From contig NZ_BLAF01000070.1 of assembly GCF_009687885.1 (NCBI RefSeq), forward strand, positions 1 to 55,031: 55,031 nucleotides of DNA, written 5' to 3'. Origin of the DNA: Acrocarpospora pleiomorpha (GTDB lineage: Bacteria; Actinomycetota; Actinomycetes; Streptosporangiales; Streptosporangiaceae). The translations under genes were made by a program, and so were the position numbers. Numbering within the stretch: position 1 is the stretch's first letter; each line of letters starts with the position of its first letter. Positions 15,458 to 22,865 of the stretch are shown here, one piece after another. Under the pieces are notes generated by a model. That model was not told the origin of the DNA, did not search any database, and saw nothing but the letters and a program-made list of their open reading frames with translations.

Positions 15458-16857
15458 ATCCGGAACGCCGAGGGCAGCGGCACCACCTTCGCCGCGTTCA
15501 CGCTCAGTTCGATGACATTGGTCGCCAGGACCAGCACCTGGCGTTCGGTGGCGAACCGTTCCATGTGCGGCTGCCGCTGGTGTTCGGAGAAGGCCACCTC
15601 GTCCCGGTAGAGCTCGTAGACGATGCGCTGCAGCGGCGCCGACTTAACGCCGTGGCAGACGAAGACCAGCGTGTCCGGCTCGGCCGCCTGGACCGCTTCG
15701 ACGGTCTCCTCGGCCAGCTTGTCGAACGCCTCGCCGGAGCCGTCCAGGAGGGTGAAGACCGTCAGCAGGCCGTAGATGTTCGGGGCCGGCTTGGCGGTCG
15801 CGCCGATCGAGGCCGCGCCCGCGTAGACGACGCCGGTGGCCGGCATGTTGTATTCGGGGACGGCGGGCTGGGGGACGGGCATGCCGTACTCGGGGGTGCC
15901 GCCGCCGAAGCGGTCGGCGGGCATCATCGTGCCCGTCATCGGGCCGCCGAACGCGTCGGGGCCGCTGGGGCCGACCGGGGCGCCGAAGCCGCCGGTCTGC
16001 ATCCTGGCCGCGTAGTCGACCTCGCCGGTCTCGCCGGCGCGGTATTCGGCCACCAGGTCGCCGAGGCCGGAGCGCAGCGGCGGGAGCTCCGGTTCGGGTT
16101 CCGGGGCACGCCGGCGGCCGTAGTCCTGCCAGTCCTGCTGGGGCGGAGGAGGCGGGGGTGGTGCGGGTTCGTCCTCCTCGTCCTCGTACGGAGCGAGCGG
16201 CCGGGCCACCGCGTACCAGATCGCGCCGGACAGGCCGCCCAGCAGGACGGCCACGAACGGGCCGGGCACGGGGAACAGGAACGCGCCCACCACGGCCATG
16301 CCGGTCGGGGCCAGCACCACGGTGGCGTTCATGTTGTCGGCGTCGTAGTCGTCCCCGCCACGCCAGCGCACCACCGCCACCATCAGCGAGATGAACAGGA
16401 TCAGCAGCACGACGACGTGCACGACGCGCAGCAGCTGCTCCGGCCAGAGGTCCCAGAACGTGTTCCCGATCGGCAGCTCTTTCCCGAAGTCGTCCGGATT
16501 CGCGACCGGGTCGATCAGCATGATGACGCCGCCGACGAGGGTGAGACCCACGCCGAGCGCCCACCCGGAGAACTGGGCCGAACGTTTCTCCGCCAGCAGC
16601 TGGATCAGCCCGATGGCCAGCCAGAGCGGCGCCAGCAGCGCCCCGCCGATCTGGTAGATCCGGAACGTGAGCGGCGCGAAGCCGAGCAGGTGCCCGACCC
16701 CGATCGCGCCGAGGGCCAGGCAGAGCGAGAAGGTCGTGATGCTCCAGGCGGTCAGCCACCCGGACGCCTCCTCCCGCAACCGCCCGATCAGCGCGCCCGT
16801 GGTGATGGCGGCCAGCAGGGCTCCGGCGAAGGCAATGACAGCAACTAGAACTTCCAT
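15454..16857 (-). CDS. Polytopic membrane protein with C-terminal ABM-like domain
   Basis: A 467-residue protein in three parts. Residues 1 to about 220 hold six or seven hydrophobic helices (VLVAVIAFAGALLAAITTG; LLRVVHVVVLLILFISLMVA). Residues about 225-350 are a Pro/Glu/Gly-rich disordered linker with a polyproline run. Residues about 360-467 (YGLLTVFTLLDGSGEAFDKL; SEHQRQPHMERFATER) look like an antibiotic biosynthesis monooxygenase/quinol monooxygenase-type ferredoxin-like domain. The combination suggests a membrane-tethered enzyme or sensor acting near quinones, but the substrate is unknown. It is divergent from bldN and convergent with the glutaredoxin-like gene. Confidence 0.75.
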   Translation of the reverse strand: MEVLVAVIAFAGALLAAITTGALIGRLREEASGWLTAWSITTFSLCLALGAIGVGHLLGFAPLTFRIYQIGGALLAPLWLAIGLIQLLAEKRSAQFSGWALGVGLTLVGGVIMLIDPVANPDDFGKELPIGNTFWDLWPEQLLRVVHVVVLLILFISLMVAVVRWRGGDDYDADNMNATVVLAPTGMAVVGAFLFPVPGPFVAVLLGGLSGAIWYAVARPLAPYEDEEDEPAPPPPPPPQQDWQDYGRRRAPEPEPELPPLRSGLGDLVAEYRAGETGEVDYAARMQTGGFGAPVGPSGPDAFGGPMTGTMMPADRFGGGTPEYGMPVPQPAVPEYNMPATGVVYAGAASIGATAKPAPNIYGLLTVFTLLDGSGEAFDKLAEETVEAVQAAEPDTLVFVCHGVKSAPLQRIVYELYRDEVAFSEHQRQPHMERFATERQVLVLATNVIELSVNAAKVVPLPSAFRI

Positions 16858-16989
16858 GGTGTCCTTATTATGGCCACGCCTCCGGCGCGGCGGGCTTGAC
16901 CTACGGCGCGGAGGTTGCCCATAGGCGCTTCACCCCTGTGCCAAACCGGATCTCCAGCACGATGGACATAAGCCGCGTTGATTTCTAGA

Positions 16990-17685
16990 GTGTGCAAGCA
17001 CGCCGACTTCCCCTTCCCCGCATGGGATATCCGGATGCCGAACACGTGGCCGTTCGCCGGGATCGCTCCTCCGGCTTCCGCTGGAGCGGTGCAGACCGCG
17101 CCCATCGAGCCAAGCACGATCACGCTCTCGCCGGAACACGACGAGATGCGCACGCTGGTCCTGCGCGCCAAGACCGGCGACACCGAGGCGTTCGGCATGC
17201 TTTACGACCGTTACGTGGAGCTTGTCTACCGCTACGTTTTCTTCCGGGTCGGCTCGCATCCTTTAGCCGAGGACCTGACCAGCGACACCTTCCTGCGCGC
17301 GCTGCGCGGCATCGCCGACTTCACCTGGCAGGGCCGGGACTTCGGCGCGTGGCTCGTGACGATCGCCCGGAACCTGGTGACCGATCATTTCAAATCAGGC
17401 CGAAACCGCTTAGAAGTCTCCACGGCCGAGGTCCTCGACACCCCGCTCGACGGGCCGCACATCCCGGAGAACGCCGTCGTCACCAATATGGTGAACGAGC
17501 ACGTGATGCGCGCCGTCCAGCAACTCGGCCCGGAGCAGCAGGAATGCGTCATCCTCCGCTTCCTGTACGGCATGTCGCTGGCCGAGACCGCGCTCGTGAT
17601 GGGCAAGAAAGCCGGGGCGATCAAGGCGTTGCAGTTCCGTGCCATCAAGGCGCTGGCCCGGGCGCTGCCCAAGGATCTCGGTTAA
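16990..17685 (+). CDS. bldN: Developmental RNA polymerase sigma factor, BldN-like
   Basis: An ECF-type sigma factor closely resembling BldN, which controls aerial hyphae genes in Streptomyces. Region 2 runs from DTEAFGMLYDRYVELVYRYV through FTWQGRDFGAWLVTIARNLV to DHFKSGR; region 4 is LGPEQQECVILRFLYGMSLA followed by ETALVMGKKAGAIKALQFRA. As in BldN there is an N-terminal extension of about 50 residues before region 2, which in Streptomyces is proteolytically removed. GTG 16990 is chosen because G/C-ending codons begin there; TTG 16978 and ATG 17035 are alternatives. The next gene encodes its probable anti-sigma factor. Confidence 0.9.
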   Translation: MCKHADFPFPAWDIRMPNTWPFAGIAPPASAGAVQTAPIEPSTITLSPEHDEMRTLVLRAKTGDTEAFGMLYDRYVELVYRYVFFRVGSHPLAEDLTSDTFLRALRGIADFTWQGRDFGAWLVTIARNLVTDHFKSGRNRLEVSTAEVLDTPLDGPHIPENAVVTNMVNEHVMRAVQQLGPEQQECVILRFLYGMSLAETALVMGKKAGAIKALQFRAIKALARALPKDLG

Positions 17686-17784
17686 GACACGTGCCGTAAC
17701 CTAGGCCGCCTGCGCGTCGTTGGGCAGGAGGCAGGGCGGGGATCATCCGGGTTGTCCGGGGGCTGACGAAACGCGGGAGCGTTC

Positions 17785-18465
17785 ATGGGGTGGTGGCGTC
17801 GGTGGCGCGCCGGTCGCTTCTCGGCCGACGTGGTGTCCCGCCTCGGCGGCTTCGGCCACCTGCTGGGCAGCGGGCCGCGGGCCGAGTTCCGCGCCCGGCT
17901 GCGGGACGAACTGCTCAGAACCCACCAGAGCGAGCGTGTTCCCGCCGGGCAGCCGCCGCACGACCGCCCGTCGATTCCGGCCGTGCCGGGCTGGATGCGG
18001 ATGCGGCCGTGGGCCGGGCTGAGCGCGATGATCGTGGCCACGGTGGTCACGGCCATGGTGACCTACTCGACCGTCCCCGGTGACCTGCTCTACCCGCTCA
18101 AGCGGGCGGCCGAGTCGACCCTGCTGACGCTGACCACCAGCGACGCCGAGTTGGCCGACCGGCAGATGACGGCGGCCAAGGCGCGGGCCGGGGAGGCGGC
18201 GGCGCTCTTACAGGCGGCCACGCCCAACCGCCAGGAGTTACTCAAAGAGACCTTGCAGGACATGGACACCACCACCCGGGCAGCCCTCAAGCGGGTCAAG
18301 CCACGCGCCAAAGCAGACGCCCGAGCCCAGGCGAAGGTACGGACGTTCGCGCGCGAGCAGCGCAATCGCGTCGAGGTCATGCTTCCCAAGCTGGACGAGG
18401 AGAACCGGGAGCGGGCCAGCGAGTATCTGGTCTTCATCGACGGATACACGGTCGGCGGCTACTAG
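17785..18465 (+). CDS. rsbN: DUF5667 membrane protein, probable anti-sigma factor RsbN
   Basis: A 226-residue single-pass membrane protein. The cytoplasmic N-terminal segment (about 1-75, WRRWRAGRFSADVVSRLGGF) would bind the sigma factor, a membrane helix spans about 77-97, and the external part is a DUF5667 domain (PGDLLYPLKRAAESTLL) rich in helices. This matches the domain order of Streptomyces RsbN, the BldN-specific anti-sigma factor encoded immediately downstream of bldN. Here it starts 99 bp after the sigma gene on the same strand. The assignment rests on synteny and topology; the sigma-binding segment itself is poorly conserved. Confidence 0.82.
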   Translation: MGWWRRWRAGRFSADVVSRLGGFGHLLGSGPRAEFRARLRDELLRTHQSERVPAGQPPHDRPSIPAVPGWMRMRPWAGLSAMIVATVVTAMVTYSTVPGDLLYPLKRAAESTLLTLTTSDAELADRQMTAAKARAGEAAALLQAATPNRQELLKETLQDMDTTTRAALKRVKPRAKADARAQAKVRTFAREQRNRVEVMLPKLDEENRERASEYLVFIDGYTVGGY

Positions 18466-18480
18466 CCCCACGCTGCGGAT

Positions 18481-18507
18481 GTCCAGATCACGACTTTCCC
18501 ATCAATA
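18481..18507 (+). promoter_or_regulatory. Shared upstream motif, copy 2 (before the HAD phosphatase)
   Basis: GTCCAGATCACGACTTTC at 18481-18498 is identical to the minus-strand sequence 6397-6380, and the following CCATCAATA resembles TAATTAATA there. It begins 15 bp after the rsbN stop and ends about 70 bp before the HAD phosphatase start. The AT-rich tail could be a -10 region, but no clear -35 partner is seen. Confidence 0.5.
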
Positions 18508-18576
18508 CTGAACCGTCATACGCCGCTAACAGTGCGTACCCGATCTCGTCCGTCTCGGCGGTTAAGCTGATGGGCT

Positions 18577-19446
18577 ATGAAGCGGCTACTGAGACGGCAG
18601 GACCCGGCGGAGATCGCGGCCGAAGCGGCGGGCGCGATGGCACCCGCGGCGGCCCCGCCCGTCGAACCTGACCTCACGGCGGCGGCGTTCTTCGACGTGG
18701 ACAACACGATGATCCGTGGCGCGTCGATCTACCATTTCGCCCGGGGGCTGGCCTCCCGTGGCCTGTTCACCACCCAGGATCTGGTGCGTTTCGCGCTCGG
18801 GCAGGCGATGTTCCGGGTCAGGGGGAACGAGAATCCGGAGCACGTGGCCAAGGCCAAGGAGATGGCCCTCGCCTTCGTCGCGGGCCTCAAGGTGGAGGAA
18901 GTGGTCCGGCTCGGCGAGGAGATCTACGACGAGGTGATGGCCGACCGCATCTGGTCGGGCGCCCGCGCCCTCGCCCAGGCCCACCTGGACGCCGGCCAGC
19001 GGGTCTGGCTGGTCACCGCCACCCCCGTGGAGCTGGCCCAGGTGATCGCCCGTCGCCTCGGCCTCACCGGCGCCCTCGGCACGGTCGCGGAAACCGACTC
19101 CGGCGCCTACACCGGCCGCCTCGTCGGCGACCTCCTGCACGGCCCCGCCAAAGCCGACGCCGTCCGCGCCCTGGCCCGCCAGGAAGGCCTCGACCTGACC
19201 CGCTGCTCCGCCTACAGCGACTCCGCCAACGACCTCCCCATGCTCTCCATCGTCGGCCACCCCTACGCCATCAACCCCGACTCAGAACTCCGCGACCACG
19301 CCAAAGCCCAGGGCTGGGCCATCAAAGACTTCCGCACCGGCCGCAAAGCCACCATGATCGGCCTCCCCGTAGCCGCCGCCGCAGGCGCGGTAGCAGGCGG
19401 CGTCGCCGCCGGAATAGCCCTCCGCAAGCACTACAGAACTCACTAG
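18577..19446 (+). CDS. HAD-IB family hydrolase (SerB-like)
   Basis: A haloacid dehalogenase superfamily phosphatase of 289 residues. Motif I is AFFDVDNTMI (nucleophilic Asp in DVDNT), motif II is the VTATP segment, and motif IV is YSDSANDLPMLSIVG. The C-terminus after residue 260 is a hydrophobic stretch (VAAAAGAVAGGVAAGIAL) that could anchor it to the membrane. Family members include phosphoserine phosphatase-like and lysophosphatidic acid phosphatase-like enzymes; the adjacent convergent acyltransferase makes a phospholipid-related substrate plausible but not shown. The 3' end overlaps that gene by 4 bp. Confidence 0.9.
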   Translation: MKRLLRRQDPAEIAAEAAGAMAPAAAPPVEPDLTAAAFFDVDNTMIRGASIYHFARGLASRGLFTTQDLVRFALGQAMFRVRGNENPEHVAKAKEMALAFVAGLKVEEVVRLGEEIYDEVMADRIWSGARALAQAHLDAGQRVWLVTATPVELAQVIARRLGLTGALGTVAETDSGAYTGRLVGDLLHGPAKADAVRALARQEGLDLTRCSAYSDSANDLPMLSIVGHPYAINPDSELRDHAKAQGWAIKDFRTGRKATMIGLPVAAAAGAVAGGVAAGIALRKHYRTH

Positions 19447-20243
19447 AACGCGGAGCCTCGGCGGTCGCGTAGGGCGTCTAGCTGGTGTTGGAGGGTTTCG
19501 CGTACCTGGTCGGTGAGGTTGAAGACGGTCATGGGGTCGTCGGCGTCGCCGGGGGTGGTTTTGATGGGTTCGCCGAACTCGATCATCCATTTGGAGGGGA
19601 GGGGGATCAGGCCGAAGGCTCCCAGCCAGGGGAAGAAGGGGGTTATCGGCAGGTAGGGGAGGCCGAGCATGCGGGCGAGCAAGGTGAAGTCGCCGATCTT
19701 CGGGTAGATCTCCTCGGCGCCGACGATCGCGCAGGGGACGATGGGGACGCCGGCGCGCATGGCGGTGGAGACGAAGCCGCCGCGGCCGAAGCGTTGCAGG
19801 CGGTAGCGGTGGGTGAAGGGTTTGCCGACGCCTTTGAAGCCTTCCGGGAAGACGCCGACGAGTTCGCCCTTGCGGAGCAGGCGGTCGGCGTCTTCGGGGC
19901 AGGCGAGGGTGTGGCCGCACTTCCTGGACAGGTGGCTCAGGGTCGGCAGGCGGTAGACGAGGTCGGCGGCCAGGAGCCGGACGGCGCGGTGGGCTTCGTC
20001 GTGGAGGCAGACCTGGAGCATGAGCGCGTCCAGGGGAAGGGTGCCGGAGTGGTTGGCGACGATGAGGGCACCGTCGGCGGGCAGGTGTTCGAGGCCGGAG
20101 GTCTCCACCCGGAACCAGTGCCGGTAGAGCGGGCGAAGCAGCTCCAGCAGGACGGTGTCGGTGAGTTCGGGGTCGTAGCCGAACTCGTCCACCTCGTAGT
20201 CGCCCGAAACCCGCCGCCGGACGAACGCGAGCAGATCCTTCAC
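19443..20243 (-). CDS. Lysophospholipid acyltransferase (PlsC-like)
   Basis: A membrane-associated acyltransferase of 266 residues that transfers an acyl chain to a lysophospholipid or related acceptor. The family block I appears as VANHSGTLPLDALMLQ, with the catalytic His and downstream Asp, and block III as FPEGFKGVGKPFTHRYRLQR. The NHSGTLPLD variant is typical of the actinobacterial branch. It overlaps the upstream SDR gene by 4 bp, so the two are co-translated, the same pairing as I recall for Rv0501-Rv0502. The exact acceptor is unknown. Confidence 0.9.
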   Translation of the reverse strand: MKDLLAFVRRRVSGDYEVDEFGYDPELTDTVLLELLRPLYRHWFRVETSGLEHLPADGALIVANHSGTLPLDALMLQVCLHDEAHRAVRLLAADLVYRLPTLSHLSRKCGHTLACPEDADRLLRKGELVGVFPEGFKGVGKPFTHRYRLQRFGRGGFVSTAMRAGVPIVPCAIVGAEEIYPKIGDFTLLARMLGLPYLPITPFFPWLGAFGLIPLPSKWMIEFGEPIKTTPGDADDPMTVFNLTDQVRETLQHQLDALRDRRGSAF

Positions 20244-21256
20244 CGGACCAGACCCGCGAGCGCGTCCACCACGGCGAGCGGCAGGTTACCGGTCAGCCCA
20301 CGGGAGCGCAGGAAGTCGGCGTAGGCCGCAGCCGTGTCATAGCCGAAGGTCCAGCCGAGCTCGGCGACCAGGCGGGAGGAGTCCACCGCCCGCCCGTGAC
20401 TCATCAGCGCCACCTGCTCGGGCGAGTAGTCCACCTGCTCGAGCCCCCGGGCCAGCTCGCCGAGGAGCCGGAACGCGGGACCGGGCAGCGGCAGCGTGGG
20501 CCGCCCCGCCCGCCGCACGCACTGCGACAGCAGCAGCACCCCGTCCCCGGCCGCGTTGAACGTGCCGGGATGATCCTCGGTGGCGGTTCTGCGCAGCACC
20601 TCGACCGCGTCGTCCTCGTGGATGAACTGCAGCCGGGGATCGAAGCCGAGCACGGTCGGCAGCACCGGCTGGGTGAAGAACCGGGTCAGCGGCGAATCCA
20701 CCCCCGGACCCATCAGGTTGGCGAATCGCAAGGTCGTCACGGCCACATCCGGACGCCGCCGGGCGAACCCGCGCACGAAGCCTTCCACCTCGACGGTGTC
20801 CTTGCCGTACCCGGACGTGGGCGGCTCGGCGGGCTCGCTGCTCTCGGTGAAGACGGCCGGATCCAGCGGCGAGGAGCCGTACACGACCGTGCTGGAACGC
20901 ACCACGACCCGGCGCACCGTGTCCGACCGCTGGCAGGCGGCCAGCAGCTGCAGGGTGCCGATGACGTTGTGCTCTTTCATGGCCGACCGGCTCAGGGCGG
21001 GTCCGCTGAGCAGGCTCATGTGCACCACAGTGTCGATGTCGCACGCGGCGATCACCCGGGTGATATCCGGGCTGCGCAGATCGACATGGACGAATTCCAG
21101 CCAATCACGGAGTTGGGCGCCGCCATCCCGCTCAGGCGACGTCGGCGGCACCGTATCGACTCCGATGACCCGGATGCCCGGGTCGGCTGCGAGCACGGCG
21201 GCCACACGGGCGCCGACGTGTCGGCCGACCCCAGTGACCAGCACGGTGTGGGTCAT
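20240..21256 (-). CDS. NAD-dependent epimerase/dehydratase family protein (SDR)
   Basis: An extended short-chain dehydrogenase/reductase of 338 residues. The dinucleotide-binding glycine motif is VTGVGRHVGARVAAV at the N-terminus, and the active-site tyrosine lies in PPTSGYGKDTVEVEGFV (YxxxK). The substrate is not predictable; mycobacterial relatives are annotated as GalE-like. It is translationally coupled to the acyltransferase and follows the bS22 gene, a cluster conserved across actinobacteria, which hints at cell-envelope lipid or sugar modification. Confidence 0.9.
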   Translation of the reverse strand: MTHTVLVTGVGRHVGARVAAVLAADPGIRVIGVDTVPPTSPERDGGAQLRDWLEFVHVDLRSPDITRVIAACDIDTVVHMSLLSGPALSRSAMKEHNVIGTLQLLAACQRSDTVRRVVVRSSTVVYGSSPLDPAVFTESSEPAEPPTSGYGKDTVEVEGFVRGFARRRPDVAVTTLRFANLMGPGVDSPLTRFFTQPVLPTVLGFDPRLQFIHEDDAVEVLRRTATEDHPGTFNAAGDGVLLLSQCVRRAGRPTLPLPGPAFRLLGELARGLEQVDYSPEQVALMSHGRAVDSSRLVAELGWTFGYDTAAAYADFLRSRGLTGNLPLAVVDALAGLVR

Positions 21257-21282
21257 TGCCGCCTCGCAGGATGGTGCACGGT

Positions 21283-21312
21283 CGCTCGCCCATATCTGAC
21301 CACGGGCGAGCG
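21283..21312 (-). terminator. Hairpin between bS22 and the SDR gene
   Basis: CGCTCGCCC (21283-21291) and GGGCGAGCG (21304-21312) form a perfect 9-bp stem with a 12-nt AT-rich loop. It begins 11 bp after the bS22 stop on the minus strand. It lacks a T-tract, so it may be a weak terminator or an RNA processing/stability element that lets the ribosomal protein be expressed more than the downstream enzymes. Confidence 0.45.
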
Positions 21313-21322
21313 GCTCCGTCGG

Positions 21323-21421
21323 TTACTTCTTGTTTCTGCGCTGGATGCGCGTCTTCTTCAGCAGCTTGCGGTGCTTCTTCTTCGCCATGCGCTTACGACG
21401 CTTCTTGATGACAGAGCCCAC
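21323..21421 (-). CDS. 30S ribosomal protein bS22 (AURKAIP1/COX24 domain)
   Basis: A 32-residue, extremely basic protein beginning MGSVIKKRRKRMAKKKHR and ending RIQRRNKK. It matches the small actinobacterial ribosomal protein bS22 seen in mycobacterial ribosome structures and formerly annotated as an AURKAIP1/COX24-domain protein. The start is a GTG at 21421 with a GGGGG tract upstream. It lies between the excisionase-type HTH gene and the SDR gene, the order known from mycobacteria (Rv0500A-Rv0500B-Rv0501). Confidence 0.92.
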   Translation of the reverse strand: MGSVIKKRRKRMAKKKHRKLLKKTRIQRRNKK

Positions 21422-21576
21422 GGGACCCCCAGGAGTCGGTTGCCGAGCCGGTGCGCGCTCGCACACCGGCTCAACAGACTACCGGCGATCGACCGTCGAT
21501 CGCTCCCCCGGGGGGATCCCATTGAGCCACTAATGAACCATCGCCTGGTGAGCGTTGGTTCCGCCGCCTGGTTACT

Positions 21577-21780
21577 TCATCCAGCCTCGATGAAAGCATC
21601 CCTCAGATAGTCGTGGACCGCCTGTTCGGGCACTCTGAAGGATCGGCCTACCCTGATGGCCGGCAACTCACCCGAGTGCACGAGCCGGTACACCGTCATC
21701 TTGGACACCCGCATGACCGTGGCCACTTCAGCCACCGTCAGGAACTTCACCTCGCTGAGAGGTCTTTCGCCTGCACCCAT
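21577..21780 (-). CDS. Excisionase-family helix-turn-helix DNA-binding protein
   Basis: A 67-residue MerR/excisionase-type HTH protein. The fold is seen in FLTVAEVATVMRVSKMTVYR followed by LVHSGELPAIRVGRSFRVPE, which form the recognition helix and wing. The ATG at 21780 has GAAGAGG upstream; a longer in-frame start at 21828 lacks one. The position ahead of bS22 and the SDR/acyltransferase genes is conserved in actinobacteria, so it is not a phage remnant. Its regulon is unknown. It is related in fold to BldC but is a separate lineage by sequence. Confidence 0.9.
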   Translation of the reverse strand: MGAGERPLSEVKFLTVAEVATVMRVSKMTVYRLVHSGELPAIRVGRSFRVPEQAVHDYLRDAFIEAG

Positions 21781-22082
21781 CGGACGCCTCTTCCGCACGT
21801 GTTTACGGGTTATCCCCACTGGTGCCATTGCTCACGCACGTGTACTGCCGTCAGCGTAAGTCGCGACCCCGAGAAGGCAAACCCCCCATTTCATCAGTCC
21901 CCGGGGGCTCGCGCGGCCGAAACCGGGAAAATCGCTGGCCAGCAGCCGGACCGTGCCCCTCGCCAAGATCTTGGAACGGACCAACTTCTCTCACATTAGA
22001 GTCGCCCAGGCCCACAAAAAAGTTGGCAACCGGTCGACACACTGGTGCAAAAGCGGGCGCGAAATACCCCAAAAGGGAGGTC
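21781..22082. other. 302-bp intergenic region, probable promoter of the HTH-bS22 unit
   Basis: No credible gene. Both flanking genes are on the minus strand, so the region holds the 3' end of the phosphatase transcript and the promoter of the HTH gene. It is locally less GC-rich, with an A-tract near 22015-22021. A GATAAC -10-like box can be read on the minus strand near 21810, but without a clear -35. No strong hairpin was found. Confidence 0.4.
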
Positions 22083-22865
22083 CTAAAGCCCAGCGGTGAT
22101 CCAAGCCAGCAGGTAGCGGGTCAACGGACCGTAATATCTGGGGAGCACATTGTCATCAAGCGGCACAGTCACCGCGATTTTCCCCTCTGCCTCGCCTACG
22201 AAGAGGCCGGGGTCGTTACTGTCCGCGAAGGCCACCGTCTCAATTCCGGCCTCGCCGGCCGCCCCGGCCCAGCCGTGGTCGGCGATCACGAAGTCCGGCC
22301 GATCCTCGGCCAGCATCGCCTGCATCGGGGCGGCGTCGTGGGTGTGCACCAGCGCGCCGCCGTCGTCCAGCAGGGCGACGTCCTCGATGTACCTGATCCG
22401 CCTGCGGCGGCCGTACGAGCCGGGCTGGTACATCCAGCCCTCGGCCGGGGTGACCAGGGTGGCGCCGTGCGCGGCGAGAAACCGGGCCAGGGCCAGGTGG
22501 ATGACCATGATGCCGGTGGGGTGCCCGGTGGCCAGGGTGAACCGGCTGTCCGGCCGGCTGAGGGCGGCCGCGATGCGGTCGCCCATCGCCTCGATGGCGG
22601 CGACCGTGCGCTCGGGGTCGATGGTGTCCTGGCCGTAGCGGTGTTCCGGGTCGGCGATCACCCCGGCCGACTTGGCCATCAGCGCCAGCACGTCCCGGTA
22701 GCTCCAGGTGCTCTCGAAGGTGAGCCCGAGCAGGTAGTGCGGGTCCCCGACGGCCAGCGAGCGGTAATGGTCGAGATTGTTGTCCCGGGGCGTCGCCACG
22801 TCCCCGGCGACTCGGGTGTGGACGAGCTGTTCGATCAGTTCGTCGCGCGTGGGGGCATTCGTCAT
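22083..22865 (-). CDS. Phosphatase-like conserved actinobacterial protein
   Basis: A 260-residue cytosolic protein usually annotated simply as phosphatase and found next to acuC in actinobacteria; no catalytic mechanism is established to my knowledge. Visible conserved pieces are FTLATGHPTGIMVIHLALAR and FVIADHGWAGAAGEAGIETV, in which His and Asp residues could bind metal, and the C-terminal LPRYYGPLTRYLLAW. There is no signal peptide or membrane helix. Its start overlaps the acuC stop by 4 bp, so it is made together with the deacetylase-like protein. Confidence 0.7.
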   Translation of the reverse strand: MTNAPTRDELIEQLVHTRVAGDVATPRDNNLDHYRSLAVGDPHYLLGLTFESTWSYRDVLALMAKSAGVIADPEHRYGQDTIDPERTVAAIEAMGDRIAAALSRPDSRFTLATGHPTGIMVIHLALARFLAAHGATLVTPAEGWMYQPGSYGRRRRIRYIEDVALLDDGGALVHTHDAAPMQAMLAEDRPDFVIADHGWAGAAGEAGIETVAFADSNDPGLFVGEAEGKIAVTVPLDDNVLPRYYGPLTRYLLAWITAGL

